DNA from: Sitta carolinensis | Lineage: Eukaryota > Chordata > Aves > Passeriformes > Sittidae | Direction of reading: 5' to 3' | Assembly: GCA_032173965.1 (NCBI GenBank) | Contig: CM063283.1 | Location: 114,131,187 to 114,195,186 of the forward strand | DNA: 64,000 bases | Shown here: positions 1 through 11,670 of the stretch, one piece after another | How positions within the stretch are numbered: position 1 is the stretch's first letter | How the letters are laid out: each line of letters begins with the position of its first letter | Program-made: the position numbers and the translations under genes | Notes under the pieces: model-generated | What the model was told of the DNA's origin: nothing | The model's input: the letters and a program-made list of their open reading frames with translations, nothing else | Databases searched by the model: none

Positions 1-1417
1 TTAACCATGTCCCCAAGGCAGCACATCCCTGTCTACCTCCAGTCACAGCAGGGAATTCGAGGGGTATTTTGTTAAAAAGAATGGTTTGGTTTAGAGTCAG
101 TGCCCTGTGAAGAACTGGCCATGTCTCTTTGTTTCTTCCCCCCAAAAAAGACAGAGTTTTCCCTAAAACCTGGAATTTCTTGGGGATACACAGTGATTTC
201 CAGCACTGATTGCCTGCTCGGGTCCTCATTTCCATAATTCATGAATGTTTCATCATGACAAGGTATTAATTTTGCTTCGACTTAACTTTTTGTTTGTTTT
301 TTTACAGTCCCTTGAAAGATGAATTTCAATGGCACTGTGACAGATGTATTTGACAGCCTGCTACAGCCAATATTTGAATTTATAGTACAATGTTTTGACC
401 TGATCAAAATAAAATTTCAGTGCATTTTTGAAATGCATCACAGGGGATGCAAACCCTCTCACAGTGGCTCAGAATTGGGGTTTTTTACAAATGTCAGGAA
501 TAGAATGGAACTGGACATTTGACATTAAATATACTTTTAAAATTAAAAAAAAAAAACCCTCAGAATTTGTCACATTTAGCTTTTGACCAGATTTAGCATT
601 CTATACAATCTGTGCATTATAGGGAGTGGGAAAAAAAATAGTTTCTAGAATCCTATTCCCAAATCCCATGTAATGAAATGTGCTCATTTTTTAGGATGAA
701 TGCTGATATTTTGTGCCTGAAGGTTCATTAGGGTTAGCAAGGATATTTCCATCCCCTCCAGCGATTTTTGGGGAATTTCCATGGGGGCACAAGGCACCCT
801 CCATGCCAACACTCATGGGCTGTGACCACTGCTTGTCAGGAATACCAAATCCAGACATCTCCTTCAAAAATCCTCACAAAATTCCATCATTCCACAGTGC
901 GTTCAAACAATCAAAAATTAAAATAATTAACAAAGAGACCCAGCCTTCTCCATTTCACATTACAGCAAAGTCCCAGGCACACATATTGTGATAAAAAATT
1001 ACGAAAAAAAGGAGAATCAATGGATTTCTCTTAAACCAGGAATTTATAGATCTACCACTTTCAACAGATGGACCAATGCACTGAAAAAAAAAAAATAATT
1101 CCAGGACCTATGAGGCAACAATTCTTCATCTGGAAAAAAAAAAAAAAAAAAAAAAATCTGTTTGCAATTATATTGTCACCTTGTGTCACCTCCAGAGCTG
1201 GGAGATTTTCAACATTTCCCCTGGTTCCACTCTGAACCTTCCTTTTTGTGGTTGCTCACCATTGCCTTTGGCTTCGTGTTGATTTGAATTGGGACAGAGG
1301 GTTTTCAGCACTGATTCCTGTTAACATCACCACTGCTTTTAAAAATAAATGGAATTTCTCAGCAATTTGCTGAGACCAACAAGAATAAATGTGATCTGGG
1401 ACCCAGCTTTGGGTATT
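1..1417. other. Intergenic stretch, no gene recognised
   Basis: Unique-looking AT-rich sequence with homopolymer A tracts near 542-557 and 1134-1157. No reading frame resembling a known protein was found on either strand. It lies far downstream of the CHAF1B 3' end. Confidence 0.5.
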
Positions 1418-1682
1418 TGTGGGGAAAGGACAAAGAAGAATGGCTTCAAAGTGAAGGAGGGGAGGGCTGGGTGGGATCTTGGGAAGGAATCCTTCCCTGG
1501 GAGGGGCTGGAATTGCCAGAGCAGCTGGGGCTGCCCCTGGATCCCTGGCAGTGCCCCAGGTTGGACACTGGGGCTGGAGCAGCCTGGGATAGTGGGAGGG
1601 GTCCCTGCGATGGCTGGGGTGGGATGGGTGGGCTCTGAGGTTCCTTCCAACCCAAACAATTCCATAATTATGGGATTCTTTG
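1418..1682 (+). mobile_element. CR1 LINE 3' fragment
   Basis: Reads as the CR1 sense strand. The 3' terminus near 1650-1682 has the typical 'ttccttccaacccaaacaattcc' type end followed by a degenerate ATTCTATG-like tail. It is 5' truncated, as is usual for CR1. Confidence 0.85.
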
Positions 1683-1685
1683 AAT

Positions 1686-2058
1686 ACGGGATCAGGTTGC
1701 TCCAGCCCCAGTGTCCAGCCTGGCCTGGGGCACTGCCAGGGATCCAGGGGCAGCCACGAAATCTCTGGGCATCCGATTCCAGTGTTTCAGCACCATCACA
1801 GGGAAGAATTTCTCCCCAAGATCCAATCTACCCTTGCCATCCAACAGTTTGAAGCCATTCCCTGGTGCTGTCCCTGCAGCCCTTAGCAATTGTCTCTCTC
1901 CAGGGTTCCTGCAAGGCCACCCTGAGCTCAGCCCAAAGCTTCTCCTGTGCAGCTGAACAATCCCAGCTGTGCCAGCCTTTCCTCCCAGCACAGCTGCTCC
2001 AGCCTCTGCTCCTCCTGCTCCCTGCTCTGGGCTCTGCCCAGCAGCTCCAGCTGCTGGG
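1686..2058 (-). mobile_element. CR1 LINE fragment, opposite orientation
   Basis: Contains the CR1 antisense blocks 'caggctgctccagccccagtgtcc'-like (here starting near 1690), 'gggatccaggggcagcc' and 'tttgaagccattccc', running into the 'ctgagctcagcccaaagcttctcctgtgcagc' zone. It lies head to head with the preceding copy, making an inverted pair. Confidence 0.8.
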
Positions 2059-2158
2059 GACACCTGGGACACCTCCCTGTCCCAGGCTGCTCCAAGCCCC
2101 AACCTGGCCCTGCACACTTCCAGGGATCCAGGGGCAGCCACAACCTCTCCCAAGCACT
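2059..2158 (-). mobile_element. CR1 LINE fragment
   Basis: A second short antisense CR1 piece repeats the 'cccaggctgctccaagcccc' and 'gggatccaggggcagcc' blocks already present in the copy just before it, so it is a separate insertion or a duplication. Confidence 0.7.
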
Positions 2159-3166
2159 TTAGTCTGATTTTCAAGGCTTATTGCTGCTTCCGAGCTTTTG
2201 CTCTCTGTGTTCTCCATGGAATGATAAAATGTGACCAAGTGAAACAGAGAGGCAGCTCAGGCAGGGTGGGGGGCTGGCACTGCTCTCTCAACCAGCCCTT
2301 TTCTCCCACAGAGAGCCAGGAGAAGCAGCTGAGGTTCATTAGCAGGGCAGCCTAATTGGGCTGGAATTACCAGGGATAGCAACAGTGGTGATACCCCAGC
2401 CTGATGGATTCGAAGCACCCCCATTTGGTGATCAATACCAGTGATTATGACATTTTAAAAATCAAGTGGCTTGTCCTTGACTCCAGTGGAAGGGAGAGCT
2501 CCCTCCCACAGCCCACGGGTTGCAGCTGCTCTGCTCAATACCAAACACTTTGTGAAATGGCCAGCAAAAGCCTCTCCTTGCCATCCCATCCCTCTGAGGG
2601 GGCAAAATCCCCCTGACTTTGATTCTCTTTGCTCTGGAGGCCTTTTAGTTAAAAGCTCTCTAATAGATTTTGGAGTATTGACAATAATAATGAGCTTATG
2701 GGTGAAATTGTGACCTCAGGGAAGTCAATGGAGCCAGAATTCCAGCATTTTAAATATCCACACGTCTCTATGAAGTCTGTACATGTGCTCTCAACAGGTC
2801 AAATCTCTGCATTGATTCACTCCACTTTTCCAGCAGTTTGCTTACCAAACATCTTTGAAGTGTGAGCTAATGAAATTAATGTATTTTCCTCCTGCTTAAA
2901 GCAGAAAATAAAATTAACCACCTTTTCCCCAGGAAAAAGGAGGGAGGTTGGGTCTGTCCTGCCTTTCTTGTCCACAGAGCATTTTAAACCCATTCAGATG
3001 TTTGAGTTTATGGGAAACTGTTTGAGGAACTGTCAGGATTCTCAGTGAAGGGTTTAAACATGACTTCTGATGCCATGGGCTGGAGAATTGGAAAGGATGA
3101 TCTGAATTAAGTTGGCAATCAACATGTCCAGGTACCTCTTCATGTGATAAAAATAAATAAAAAGGC
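2159..3166. other. Intergenic stretch, nothing recognised
   Basis: No coding signature, known mobile element or RNA gene was seen. Confidence 0.4.
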
Positions 3167-3436
3167 ATCGGGATCTGGATCCAGTCTGTGGGAATCTGGA
3201 TCCAGGCTTTGGGAATTTGGATCCAGGCTTCAGGATCTGGATCCAGGCATTGGGAATCTGGATCTAGGCTTTGGAAATCTGGATCCAGTCTGTGGGAATC
3301 TGGATCCAGGCTTCAGGATCTGGATTCAGGCTTTGGGAATCTGAATCCAGTCTGTGGGAATCTGGATCTAGGCTTTGGGATCTGAATCCAGTCTGTGGGA
3401 TCTGGATCCAGTCTGTGGGATCTGGATCCAGGCACA
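3167..3436 (+). repeat. Minisatellite, about 21-bp unit containing GGATCC
   Basis: About a dozen imperfect copies of a unit of the form 'ggatccaggctttgggaatc' alternate with a shorter 18-bp variant containing 'caggatct'. The repeat keeps several frames open, which makes spurious short ORFs on both strands. Confidence 0.9.
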
Positions 3437-4032
3437 CAGATCCAAAGAGCCTCATTTGGGATCTCTGGGCCGTGGTGCTGCCCCCGTGTCCAGCACATCC
3501 CAAGCACTGGAATGTGCAGTGCAAGCAGCAGAACCCCAGTGATGGCACCTCAGGGTCCTCCCACAGCCTCAACTCCTCCTCTCCCAGAATCCCAAAGCAC
3601 TCTGGGCTCTTCCAGCTGTGCTTTGGTACCTCCTGGCAGAAGTTGTGTGAGCAAACCAATCCATAAACCCAGGAATGGGATGTGGACAGAACTTCTGGAA
3701 TGTCTCCTCACTTCCAAGGCCCAAACAGGACAATACTGGTCTTTGGAGAAGCTCAAGCTCCATGGACACCACGCCCTCCCTTCCTCTGCAGGTTTGGTAG
3801 TCTCAGCTGCAGCTTTCCCTCAGGGTGACCAGACCTGCAGCAATTTCTGTTGACCCAATTTGCTCCAAAATTTGCTGCTTTTCTTTTCCCAGCCCCAGCC
3901 AAAGTTTCCTCTCTTCCTCCTGCAACACATTTTGAAGATGAGTTTTGGCCAGCTTTGTTGTGTTCTTTGTTTTCTGTTCAATGAGTTCCATCACCTCCTG
4001 AGAGGAGTCCCTGCCTGTGGCAGGGGGTGGGA

Positions 4033-4086
4033 ATGAGATGACCTTTAAGGTCTCTTCCAACCCAAATAATTTTGGGATTCCATGAT
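4033..4086 (+). mobile_element. CR1 3' terminal scrap
   Basis: Matches only the last ~50 bp of CR1: 'gagatgacctttaaggtc' then 'tcttccaacccaa' and a degenerate 'gggattccatgattt' tail. Confidence 0.7.
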
Positions 4087-4465
4087 TTAGCCTCCAAGCA
4101 CGCTCAGGAGGGATGCAAGGATTGCTATCCCTCTTTTTTTATGATGAGCACCAAGCAAAAATAAGAGTTCAGTGAATGTTGCCAGGTTCACTATGGAGGG
4201 GTTTTAAAGAGTGGCCACTGTTCAGCACTAACCAGTGAGCCCCAGTCCCTCATGGGATGTGGCTGAACCCTCTCATCCCCCAAACCAGCCTGAGATGCCA
4301 GAGCTGACTTGGGAACAGCAGGGGCCAAGCATGGAGCCTCCGGAGCTGATCCCAAAGCCCTGCCTGGCAGGAGATGCTCAGGGAGAATCACCCTCAGAAT
4401 TCTCACCAAGGACCCCTGGGCACCTCAGTAGGGGCACAGCAGCCTGAGCCTCCTTCCTGAGGACA

Positions 4466-5190
4466 GGAGTCACAGAATCCCGGGATCCCTGGGGCTGGAA
4501 AAGCCCTGCCAGCCCATGGGGTGCCAACTGTGCCCACCTTGTCCCCCTGAGTGCCACCTCCAGTGCCCCCTCCAGGGCTGGGCACTGCCACCCTCCCTGG
4601 GCAGCCCCTGCCCAGCCCTGCCCACCCTTGCCAGCCAAGGGAAATTCCCCTGGGCTCCCCCTGAGCCTGCCCAGCCCAGCCTGAGCCCGTGCCCTCTGCT
4701 CCTGTGCCTGTCCCTGTGCCCAGAGCCCTCAGCCCCTGCCTGCCCCTCCTGGCAGGAGCTGTGCAGAGCCAGCAGGGCCCCCTGAGCCTCCTGTGCTCCA
4801 GGCTGAGCCCCTGCCCGGCTCCCCCAGCCCTGCTGGGGCTCCAGCCCCTGCCCGGCTCCCCCAGGGATTCTCCAGCCCCTGCCCGGCTCCCCCAGCCCCT
4901 GCCCGGCTCCCCCAGCCCCTGCCCGGCTCCCCCAGCCCTGCCGGGGCTCCAGCCCCTGCCCGGCTCCCCCAGCCCTGCTGGGGCTCCAGCCCCTGCCCGG
5001 CTCCCCCAGGGATTCTCCAGCCCCTGCCCGGCTCCCCCAGCCCCGCTGGGGCTCCAGCCCCTGCCCGGCTCCCCCAGCCCCTGCCCGGCTCCCCCGGCCC
5101 CTGCCCGGCTCCCCCGGCCCCTGCCCGGCTCCCCCGGCCCTGCCGGGGCTCCAGCCTCTGCCCGGCTCCCTCAGGAGGAGTTGACCCACA
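4466..5190 (-). mobile_element. CR1 LINE copy containing an expanded GC minisatellite
   Basis: The CR1 3' end is at 4466 ('cacagaatcccgggatccctggggctgg'-like) and the copy runs antisense along the plus strand. It includes the 177-bp module at 4657-4833 and then expands into a 20-bp tandem array. The same architecture recurs near 53 kb and 57.7 kb. Confidence 0.8.
4806..5172 (+). repeat. 20-bp GC-rich minisatellite inside CR1
   Basis: Tandem copies of the unit CCAGCCCCTGCCCGGCTCCC and variants ('cagccctgctggggctccag', 'cagggattctccag'). Because the unit holds no stop codon, long artefactual ORFs appear on both strands. Confidence 0.95.
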
Positions 5191-5623
5191 GGATTTGACT
5201 CTCCAGAACCTTCACCACCCTCACCAGGAAGGATCCATGTCTGGAACAGAGGCAGAGACTGAATCTCCATCCCAGCTCCAGGTTATCTCCAGCAGCTCCA
5301 TCTCCCCTGCCCAAAGGAAAAGCTCATTTCAGTAGAGAAATCATTTCAGGATGAGCTGAATTATCTGTTACATCTGATTCCAACTTCACTGCTCTCCAAG
5401 AGAGCCAACTCCCACTCATGTTTCACCTGAAAGCCTCTGGAAAAAACCACCTCCAGCTCCCTGTGGGTTAATCACAGAATCCCAAAGGATGCAGCCAATA
5501 GCTCCTTCCCTATTTAAACACAGTCTGAATTGGGTATTAACTACCTGCTGTGTTTGGCAGCTCTCTTATTCCTAAAATAAATATCTGTATGAAAAGTCAT
5601 AAACTCTATATTGGACTTTTTCA

Positions 5624-5657
<34 letters not shown>

Positions 5658-5893
5658 AAAAAATCAAAGTACTGTCAGGATTTTAGCAGCCTCACTTCTT
5701 TGCAGTAAATCTGCTTCCACAGCTGTTCCTGCTGTACTGTGTCCTTCAGCCAAGAGTAGCTGCAGTCCAACATTTCCTTCTTAAGTTATTCCTTACCCAG
5801 AGCAAAGCCAAGGGAATTTTGGACAGGGGCTCGCCTGCTCAAAATTATGAATGTGCTCTTATTAGAGCAGGTTGCATGTTTTCTATTAAATAT
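5191..5893. other. Intergenic stretch, nothing recognised
   Basis: Contains a poly(A) tract near 5625-5652. No gene, element or RNA was recognised. Confidence 0.4.
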
Positions 5894-6148
5894 TCATTCA
5901 AATAACAATCCAGCAAAATGTTTGTCAGGATGAGAGTTACTTTGGCTGAAAGGACACATTTTTCTTCCAGTCTCCACCAAAACTCGCCCATATTTATCAT
6001 GCCCAGGATCTAAGAGCATTAATGAAGGTCTTGCTTGAACTTGGTTGAGCTCCTTCAGCAGTGTCAGAGCCTGTTCTCCTGTTTCAGGGTTGCACCAGTT
6101 CAGGAATTGCTCAGTTGTCATCAGGGAAAAGCTTTTTACAGGTTCCAC
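5894..6148 (-). CDS. Unidentified exon-like ORF
   Basis: An 84-codon open frame of ordinary, non-repetitive composition within otherwise repeat-laden DNA. The readable protein contains stretches such as MTTEQFLNWCNPETGEQ, ALTLLKELNQVQARP and LLDPGHDKYGRVLVETG, which look like a real globular protein rather than a shadow. On the minus strand it is preceded by a long pyrimidine tract ending in 'gagctgcag' (near 6153), a strong 3' splice site. A GTAACT that could act as a donor lies near 5940. I do not recognise the family. It could be an internal exon of an unannotated minus-strand gene, a decayed retrocopy, or a transposon coding fragment. No partner exon was found in the window. Confidence 0.35.
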   Translation of the reverse strand: MEPVKSFSLMTTEQFLNWCNPETGEQALTLLKELNQVQARPSLMLLDPGHDKYGRVLVETGRKMCPFSQSNSHPDKHFAGLLFE

Positions 6149-6274
6149 TGCAGCTCATAAAAGGGGAAAAAGGAGGAGGAAAAAAGAGGAAAGTGGCATT
6201 TTCTCCTCCTGCCTCTGAAAAACCTGCCTGTGTTGAGCTGAGAGCCACGGAGTGCCTTGTGAAGTGGTTTGATT

Positions 6275-6650
6275 TCATGGAATCATGGAATGGTTGGGGT
6301 GGAAGGGACCTCAAAGCCCACCCAGAGCCTCCCAGCCCTGGCAGGGACCCCTGCCCCAGGCTGCTCCAGCCCCAGTGTCCAGCCTGGCCTGGGGCACTGC
6401 CAGGGATCCAGGGGCAGCCCAGCTGCTCTGGCAATTCCAGCCCCTCCAGGCAACAATTCCTGCCCCAATCCCAGCCAATCCCACTCTGCAGCCATTCCCT
6501 GGTGCTGTGCCTGCAGCCCTTGGCAATTGTCTCTCTCCAGGGTTCCTGCAAGGCCACCCTGAGCTCAGCCCAAAGCTTCTCCTGTGCAGCTGAACAATCC
6601 CAGCTGTGCCAGCCTTTCCTCCCAGCACAGCTGCTCCAGCCCTCCAAAGG
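6275..6650 (-). mobile_element. CR1 LINE copy
   Basis: The 3' end at 6275 shows 'ggaatcatggaatggttggg' followed by 'gtggaagggacctcaaagcc', the classic antisense CR1 terminus, then the 'gggatccaggggcagcc' and 'cagcccaaagcttctcctg' blocks. It is very similar to the copy at 1686-2058. Confidence 0.9.
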
Positions 6651-6783
6651 GTGGAAGATTTTTATTTTCACAATCTCTCATGGTTGTACTTGGGTCAAGC
6701 CAACAGCTCCAGTTTCACTTTTGCACCTTAAAAATCACGAGATTGAATTGCCCCACAGGTCTGGTTAAAACAAAATATCATTG

Positions 6784-7065
6784 AATCATGAGAGATCCCA
6801 GAACCCTGGAATGGTTTGGGTTGGGAGGGAGCTCAGAGCCCACCCAGAGCCCCCCCTGCCCTGGCAGGGACCCCTGCCCCTGCCCTAGGCTGCTCCAAGC
6901 CCAATGTCCAACACTGCCAGGGATCCAGGGAAGTCCACAACCTCCCTGCACAAGCTGTGCTTCCCCACCCTCACCATCAAGAATTTCCTCCCCAAATGCC
7001 ATCTGTCCCCTCCCTCAGCCTAAGACCATTCCCCCTTTTCCTGTCACTCCATCCCTTGTGAAATG
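6784..7065 (-). mobile_element. CR1 LINE copy
   Basis: Terminus 'gaatggtttgggttgggagg' near 6810, followed by 'ctgctccaagcccaatgtcc', 'ctccccaaatgcc' and 'ttttcctgtcactccatccc' blocks typical of the antisense CR1 3' region. Confidence 0.9.
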
Positions 7066-7719
7066 TCCCTCCCCAAAGCCAAAAAACCATGAAAGAATAT
7101 TTTCCTCTAAACCCCCAAGAACTCCCGAGCTCCGCACCTTGCTCTGAGCCGCCGCGATGAACAAAGTTAAACATTTGCAATGTTGCCATCATGTGGCTGC
7201 TGCCAGCAAAGGCTCAGGCATGAGCCTGAATTTATTCATCAGGAAGCAGATTGCACCTGGATCCTGCCGGGAAAGCTCAGAGACAACGTTTCAAGTCGTT
7301 CCTGTTGGAGGATATAATGAATTATTTTTATAGTGAGAACGCGTGTACAATGGATAAGGTGATAGCACAGCCCCGACTGTGCTCCTTACCCTCAGGGATT
7401 TTGGATCATATTGAAAACCTCACTCCAAAATTCATCTTGAGTTATCCCAGCAGAAATTGGAGAAGTGAAAATCCCCTCTTCCTGCAGAAACAAGAAGGAA
7501 GAAAAAAGGACAAGGAATCAGCTTCAATACTCATCATATTTGACATGGCTTGAAAGTGAAATTTGAACGTTCCAGCTCTTGAATTACTTTATCCTGCTAT
7601 AATAATTTGTGATTTTCAGTGGGTTTATTATATTTTATTATACTTCTCTGCAGTATCACATCAAGTTCTTCTATGCTGACAAGAAAAATCCAAGGAAAGC
7701 AACTCCCACAGTCACATCA
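7066..7719. other. Unique intergenic stretch, possible conserved noncoding element
   Basis: The part from about 7140 to 7420 is non-repetitive and balanced in composition, with AT-rich homeodomain-like words (TTTATTCAT, ATAATGAATTATTTTTATAG). No long conserved reading frame is apparent. Confidence 0.25.
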
Positions 7720-7862
7720 GAGCAGCTGGGGCTGCCCCTGGATCCTGGGAATGCCCCAGGCCAGGTTGGACATTGGGCTTGGAGCAGCCTGGCACAGTGG
7801 GAGGGGTGGCACTGGATGGGCTTTAGGGTCCCTTCCAACCCAAACCATTCCAGGATTCTGAG
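7720..7862 (+). mobile_element. CR1 3' fragment
   Basis: Sense-strand CR1 3' region: 'agcagctggggctgcccctgg', 'ggagcagcctggcacagtgg', ending 'cccttccaacccaaaccatt'. Confidence 0.85.
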
Positions 7863-9487
7863 ATTTATTTAGAAAATTCTTTCCCTCCTCCTGGGAAGCT
7901 GAGAGTGAACAGAAAAATGAATTTATCACCCCACCTGCTCCAGGAACCAGCACATGCCAGGACCTGGCAAAGTTCTCCAATTTTTTGTGGAAAACCCTGC
8001 CTGGGCATAAAGTGCAGTTGGTTGATGTCCACCCTTTCCCACCACACAGGATTTCCCATTCCAAGGAATAATTGCCATGGACAATAACCCATCTTTTTCC
8101 TGCACTGTCTGCTCAGAATTACATATTTTATCCAGTCAAATATTACAGCAGGAGAGTGTTTTGTGCTATTCCCACTGATCCAAGCAAGAAACTCTGATTT
8201 GGTTGCTCCTGGCTGTCAATTTTCCCTTCTTGTAATAATCCATGCCACAGCAGAGATGCAGATTTTTTTAGGGTTTTTCAAATTTTGAATATTGGAGTCG
8301 ACACCTGCTCTCCTTGCAGATAAATCCACACCTTCTTCCCAGCCCTGCTATTTATTTGTAAGCACATCCAGCTGGTGCAATCCCACTGGAAAAGGGAAAC
8401 CAAAAATCTCCAGAGGCTCCTGCAGCTCCTGGCTTGCAGGAGGAGCACTCAGTGAGCTCAAAATATTATTTTGAGTGAGATCAATGGAACAGGCTGAGAC
8501 CCCACAGCCATTCCCATTCCAACCTGGCCCGTTCCCATTTCCCTCCCCCCAGCAAACTACACTTGAAAATTCCTTATTTCAGCTTAGCAGAAATCAAAAC
8601 AAAAATTCCTGCCCAGCTTATTTATCTCCTTTTGGTGGCTGAAGGGGAGAAATTTATGCTGAGACAAAACCTGACATTACTTAGCATCAAAATTTAGCAT
8701 TATTGTGCTTAGAACTCAAATCTTGAGGAGGAAAAAATGCACAGGGAAATAAACCCCTTCAAAATGAAGTTTTCCTGGTTAAAGTCTCAGCAAGGACAAC
8801 ACTTTGAGTGGAAAACACAAATAACTGGAGCACAAACAGGAAGATTTGGGCAGTTCAGCCCTCCCAGAAAAGATGGCAACAACTTAAAAGACACAAACAG
8901 GTTCCTCTCCTTTCAGGATCAGGTTTTCCCAGGCATTGGAAGAGCCCCAATTTATGCCTAGTTTCCAGACAGAAAGAAATCTGTGAACCTTTTTAATTAT
9001 TCATGCTCTGAGAGGCAAATCCTCTCAGGTTGCAGCCCGGAGGCCTCGGGGCCGTGACTTTTCCTGGGATTTTTCAGCTGAGGGAATAAACAGAGGGATC
9101 CTCAACAATATCAGTGTCCCTGGGCTGGAGGTTTGGCAGCCACAGGAGGAGAAAAACTTCTCCCAAACTTTTCTGCAAGGAGACTCTAAATGGAAAGATC
9201 TCCAGGGATTGGGAAGGAGCAGCTTTGGCATCCCCAGTCCCATCTCTGCAGCTCTGTCAGATGCCCTGGGATGGAAGGGGAATGGCAGCATCCCAAAATC
9301 CCACACCTGAGCAAGAACAGTGCTGTTGTGTGGGCTTGGAGCTGCTCAGGGAGAGGGAGAATTGGGACCAACTGTGGGGATTTGATTGTGGAGGTTATTG
9401 GTAAAAACGCTGCCGAGGGAGGGCTGGGAGATCTCCCGAGCAGGAACGTCTGGAACGGGCAGGGAAAAATAACCGGGAAGAGCAGAG
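7863..9487. other. Intergenic stretch, nothing recognised
   Basis: Unique sequence without a recognisable gene or element on either strand. Confidence 0.4.
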
Positions 9488-9745
9488 GGGTTTGGGGTGG
9501 GAGGGACCGAAAAAAATCATCCAACTCCAACCCCTGCAGGGCTCAGGGTGGGATTTGGGAAAATTTCTTCATGGCAGGGACCCCTCCCACTGTCCCAAAC
9601 TGCTCCAGCCTGACCTTGGGCACTGCCAGGATCCAGGGGCAGCCACAGCTCCTCTGGGAATTCCAGCCCGGCCCCTGCCCACCCTCCCAGGGAGGAAATT
9701 TTTCCTAATATCTGACCTAAACCTCTAATTTTTCAGTTTGAAGCC
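9488..9745 (-). mobile_element. CR1 LINE copy
   Basis: Starts at 'tttggggtgggagggaccg', with 'cccctcccactgtcccaaac' and 'cagtttgaagccattccc' blocks (antisense CR1). Confidence 0.85.
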
Positions 9746-9795
9746 ATTCCCTGTGTCTTGCCCTTGGAAATTGTCTCTCTGCAGGTTTCCTGGAT

Positions 9796-10040
9796 TGGAA
9801 TTTGGGTTGGAAGGGACATTAAAAATCATCCAGTGCCATCCCAGCCATGGCAGGGCCCCCTGCCCCAGTGTCCAGCCTGGCCTGGGGCACTGCCAGGGAT
9901 CCAGGGGCAGCCCCAGCTGCTCTGGCAATTCCAGCCCCTCCAGGGAACAATTCCTGCCCCAAATCCCACCAACCTCCCCTCTTTGTCATTTCAAACCCCT
10001 CCCCTTGTCCTGTCACTCCTTCCCTGTCTCCTCCTCCAGG
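9796..10040 (-). mobile_element. CR1 LINE copy
   Basis: Starts 'tttgggttggaagggacat', followed by 'aaaatcatccagtgccatcc', 'gggatccaggggcagcc' and 'ccccttgtcctgtcactcc' (antisense CR1). It follows the previous copy directly in the same orientation. Confidence 0.9.
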
Positions 10041-10620
10041 CACTGAACGCTTTTCCCTTGGTGGGTTTTTCTCCAAAACCCCAAATCCACACCAGTCTTT
10101 CCATGAAGGACCTCTGTGGGTTGTTCTGCTGGATCTGGAATTTTGTCACCTCAACCCATGGCCAATCCAAAGGGCTTGGAGATTCAATTCCTCCTGGAAA
10201 AGCCTCTGGAATCACCGAGGAGGAGAGGCTGTGCTCTGTTCCCCTCTTGATTAAAATCATCCTGCTGGTTTTTCCTTCTGGAAGAACTCTTCCCTGTTTT
10301 CTTCTTCACCACGGGGAAAAAAAGCCTGAAATTATCAGTTTGTAGAACAAAAAGATAAAGAGGATGAAAAATGTCTGGAAGGATGGAAGTCTGGAGTGGA
10401 GGGGAGTTTGCTTTGCTTTAGGGGATGCTGTCACCTGCTGGCAGGAGAGAAATAATTTGGAGTTTTGTGGCAAAAAAAGAGCCCCCACATCCCAGAGGGA
10501 AAAACAAAAACAAACAAAAAAAAAACCCTCTCAACTAAAACCCAGCCTGGAAAACGAGGGGCTCTTGGGTAAGAAAGGTCCTCATGGAGCTGCACAGGAA
10601 TTCCCAAAGATACCAAAGCC

Positions 10621-11190
10621 CCTCAGCCTCCCTGCCATCCATTTCTGCTCCTCAAACTCCACTTTGGGTTCCTCTCCTCATCCCAGCTCCAACTAATCCA
10701 CCCCATCCCTTTTCCTCCCCCAGAAAATCGGGAAGAACCCTTTCCATGAACCCTTTGCCTCCTTGTCAAGCATTTCCCACCTTCCACGTGGCCAGAGAAA
10801 ATAAATCAGGAGCTCCCAACCTTGCAGGAACATCTCCCACCTGCCTGATTTCCAGGATTGCCAGTGGATTTGGGATTTTCCAGAGCTTTTCCCTGTGCTG
10901 GGCTTTAGGGGACTCCATCTCAGCCTCCCTGCCATCCATTTCTGCTCCTCAAACTCCACTTTGGGCTCCTCTCCTCATCCCAGCTCCAATTAATCCATCC
11001 CATCCCTTTTCCTCCCCCAGAAATTGGGAAGAACCCTTTCCATGGACACCTCTGCTCCTTTTCAATTCCCACCTTGGGCAGAGAAAATCAGGAGCTCCTG
11101 ACATTGCAGGAACATCTCAGACCTTCCAGATTTCCAGGATTTCCAGCAGATTTGGGATTTTCCACTTTGTCCCTGTGCTGGGCACTCCAG
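10621..11190. repeat. Two-copy tandem duplication, about 298-bp unit
   Basis: 'cagcctccctgccatccatt' begins near 10625 and again at 10921. The two copies continue in register through 'aaactccactttggg', 'ccccatcccttttcctcccc' and 'gatttgggattttcca', diverging by small indels. Confidence 0.85.
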
Positions 11191-11670
11191 GGTTGTGGCT
11201 AGCAGGAAAAATTTCCTCCTGGAAAAGGAAAGATGCCCAGGGAAGAGGTGGAATCACATCCCTGGTGTCATTTAATTGTTGATTTTTTTATTGGCACAGA
11301 ATTCATCTGCTTCTTCTGCAGGATGCTGCAGCTGCCAGAGCAGAAAATACTCAGTTTCCAAAAAAAATTCCGTGTTTTTTGCTTAATTTGATGGATTTTA
11401 TGTTATTTATTTGATAATAAAGTTTATATAAACACAGGGAATGTGTTGAAAAAACACGGAGTCTGTCTGGAATCCCTGGGCAAGGATCAAGGGAATTTTA
11501 ACTCTTAATTAATGACAAGATAAATTAATATTGACAGCTGGGGAGCTAAAAAATTAAAATTTTAACAGTGCCAGGAGCACAAGGTCTGGCTGTCTAAAAA
11601 TTCAACATTATTAGAGAGCAAAAAGGCTTTTCAGGAACAGGGCAAGCATGAATCCTCACCCAGCTGAAAG

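Noticed and set aside
307..440. Possible terminal exon on the plus strand (TTTTTTTACAG acceptor, AATAAA near 408)
   Set aside because: Only two weak signals, no coding similarity and no partner exon; could easily be chance.
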